Assembly: GCF_000368585.1 (NCBI RefSeq)
Contig: NZ_KB849558.1
Coordinates: 186,001-250,000, forward strand
DNA length: 64,000 nucleotides
Reading direction: 5' to 3'
Source of the DNA: Acinetobacter venetianus RAG-1 = CIP 110063
GTDB taxonomy: Bacteria; Pseudomonadota; Gammaproteobacteria; Pseudomonadales; Moraxellaceae
Shown here: one piece after another, positions 63,369 to 64,000 of the stretch
Layout: every line of letters starts with the position of its first letter
How positions within the stretch are numbered: the stretch's first letter is position 1
The notes under the pieces: generated by a model
What the model saw: only the letters and a program-made list of their open reading frames with translations
What the model was told of the DNA's origin: nothing
Databases searched by the model: none
Made by a program: the position numbers and the translations under genes

Positions 63369-64000
63369 TTAGTCTGCACGTAATAAGTCGTTCAAGCTCG
63401 TTTTAGCACGAGTTTTAGCATCAACTTTTTTCACGATGATTGCAGCATATAAGCTGTATGTGCCACATTTAGAAGGAAGGTTACCTGCAACAACAACAGA
63501 ACCAGCAGGTACACGACCGTAGTGAATTTCACCTGTTTCACGATCAAAGATCTTAGTTGATTGACCGATGAAAACGCCCATTGAAATCACAGAGCCTTCT
63601 TCAACGATTACACCCTCAACGATTTCAGAACGTGCGCCGATGAAGCAGTTGTCTTCAATAATTGTTGGGTTTGCTTGTAATGGTTCTAAAACACCACCAA
63701 TACCAACGCCACCAGACAAGTGAACATTTTTACCAATTTGTGCACATGAACCTACAGTTGCCCATGTATCAACCATTGTTCCTTCATCAACATACGCACC
63801 GATGTTGACATATGATGGCATTAATACAACATTTTTCGCTTGGAAACTTCCACGACGAGCAACAGCAGGCGGTACAACACGCACACCAGCTGCTTTAAAT
63901 TGTTCTTCAGTCCAACCTGCGTGTTTTGTATCAACTTTGTCATAGAAACGAAGATCACAAGACTCGATTGGTTTATTGTCATTAAGTTTGAATGATAATA
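63369..64000 (-). CDS. dapD: 2,3,4,5-Tetrahydropyridine-2,6-dicarboxylate N-succinyltransferase (DapD), 5' end outside the window
   Basis: A left-handed beta-helix acyltransferase of lysine and diaminopimelate synthesis. The visible 210 residues include [18 protein letters not shown], the hexapeptide repeats ([42 protein letters not shown], seen as their parts) and the end LNDLLRAD. The frame stays open through 64000, and the last bases still read in frame as [15 protein letters not shown], so the true start is beyond the window (family length about 273 residues). It adds a succinyl group from succinyl-CoA to tetrahydrodipicolinate. Confidence 0.94.
   Translation of the reverse strand, partial: LSFKLNDNKPIESCDLRFYDKVDTKHAGWTEEQFKAAGVRVVPPAVARRGSFQAKNVVLMPSYVNIGAYVDEGTMVDTWATVGSCAQIGKNVHLSGGVGIGGVLEPLQANPTIIEDNCFIGARSEIVEGVIVEEGSVISMGVFIGQSTKIFDRETGEIHYGRVPAGSVVVAGNLPSKCGTYSLYAAIIVKKVDAKTRAKTSLNDLLRAD

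Noticed and set aside
1-64000. Prophage, insertion sequence, integron or CRISPR array
   Set aside because: No transposase, integrase other than XerC, phage structural gene or regularly spaced direct repeat was seen.
1-64000. tRNA or rRNA genes
   Set aside because: No cloverleaf or rRNA sequence recognised in the spacers by eye; a covariance-model scan would settle this.

Overview
The window is chromosomal DNA of an Acinetobacter species (Moraxellaceae, Gammaproteobacteria). The evidence is low G+C with AT-rich spacers, a tandem pair of CSLREA/GlyGly-CTERM proteins of the rhombotarget A type, a single LolC/E-like permease next to lolD, a GyrA with Ser81 and Glu85 in the quinolone-resistance region (Acinetobacter numbering), and a long Ala/Lys-rich TolA. 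I saw no insertion sequence, prophage, CRISPR array, rRNA or tRNA. Most of the window is conserved core genome. Both end genes are cut: a LysE/RhtB exporter at 1-270 and dapD at 63369-64000.

Layout. 1-1.9 kb: lysE-like gene, xerC and a small HD-domain gene. 2.3-4.1 kb: etfBA. 4.2-8 kb: an orphan membrane protein and gyrA. 8-12.9 kb (minus): a four-gene export operon (TolC-like, HlyD-like, two ABC-2 permeases) with no ATPase gene. 13.2-18.2 kb: serC, an unknown gene pair, a TPR protein, a UPF0178 protein, a DMT transporter and an atypical PilZ protein. 18.2-25.7 kb: lolC/E(F)-lolD, comEC, an LpxL-type acyltransferase, an S49 peptidase and an alpha/beta hydrolase. 25.7-29.5 kb: purMN diverging from an AI-2E/PerM permease and hda. 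29.6-34 kb: the two GlyGly-CTERM proteins. 34-35.4 kb (minus): sigma factor, membrane-anchored DUF3619-like protein and DUF3106 protein as a translationally coupled operon. 35.5-37.9 kb: a SpoU-type RNA methyltransferase, fbp and a small acidic protein. 37.9-42.8 kb (minus): ybgC-tolQRAB-pal. 42.9-47.6 kb (minus): a lipoprotein gene and the dgt/zinc-ribbon/ruvA/ruvB operon. 47.8-52.4 kb: a DUF4442 protein and purL. 52.5-61.8 kb: small accessory and housekeeping genes (lipoprotein, Nudix, DUF3885, a 41-residue membrane peptide, a NIF3-C-terminal-like protein, nitroreductase, enoyl-CoA hydratase, NadM-type adenylyltransferase, a LysR gene diverging from a GST/tautomerase/NTF2 cluster, CAP lipoprotein, BCP peroxiredoxin, PP-loop ATPase, secreted Cys-rich protein). 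61.8-64 kb (minus): queC, queE, dapD.

Functional themes are envelope biogenesis and integrity (Lol, Tol-Pal, lipid A acylation, SppA), purine synthesis (purM, purN, purL), DNA topology, repair and replication control (gyrA, ruvAB, xerC, hda, dgt), and surface or secreted proteins. The least explained parts are the paired GlyGly-CTERM proteins beside the convergent sigma/DUF3619/DUF3106 operon, the ATPase-less exporter, the four-CxxC protein between dgt and ruvA, the PilZ protein with a long helical insertion, and a composite inverted-repeat spacer at 36340-36510.
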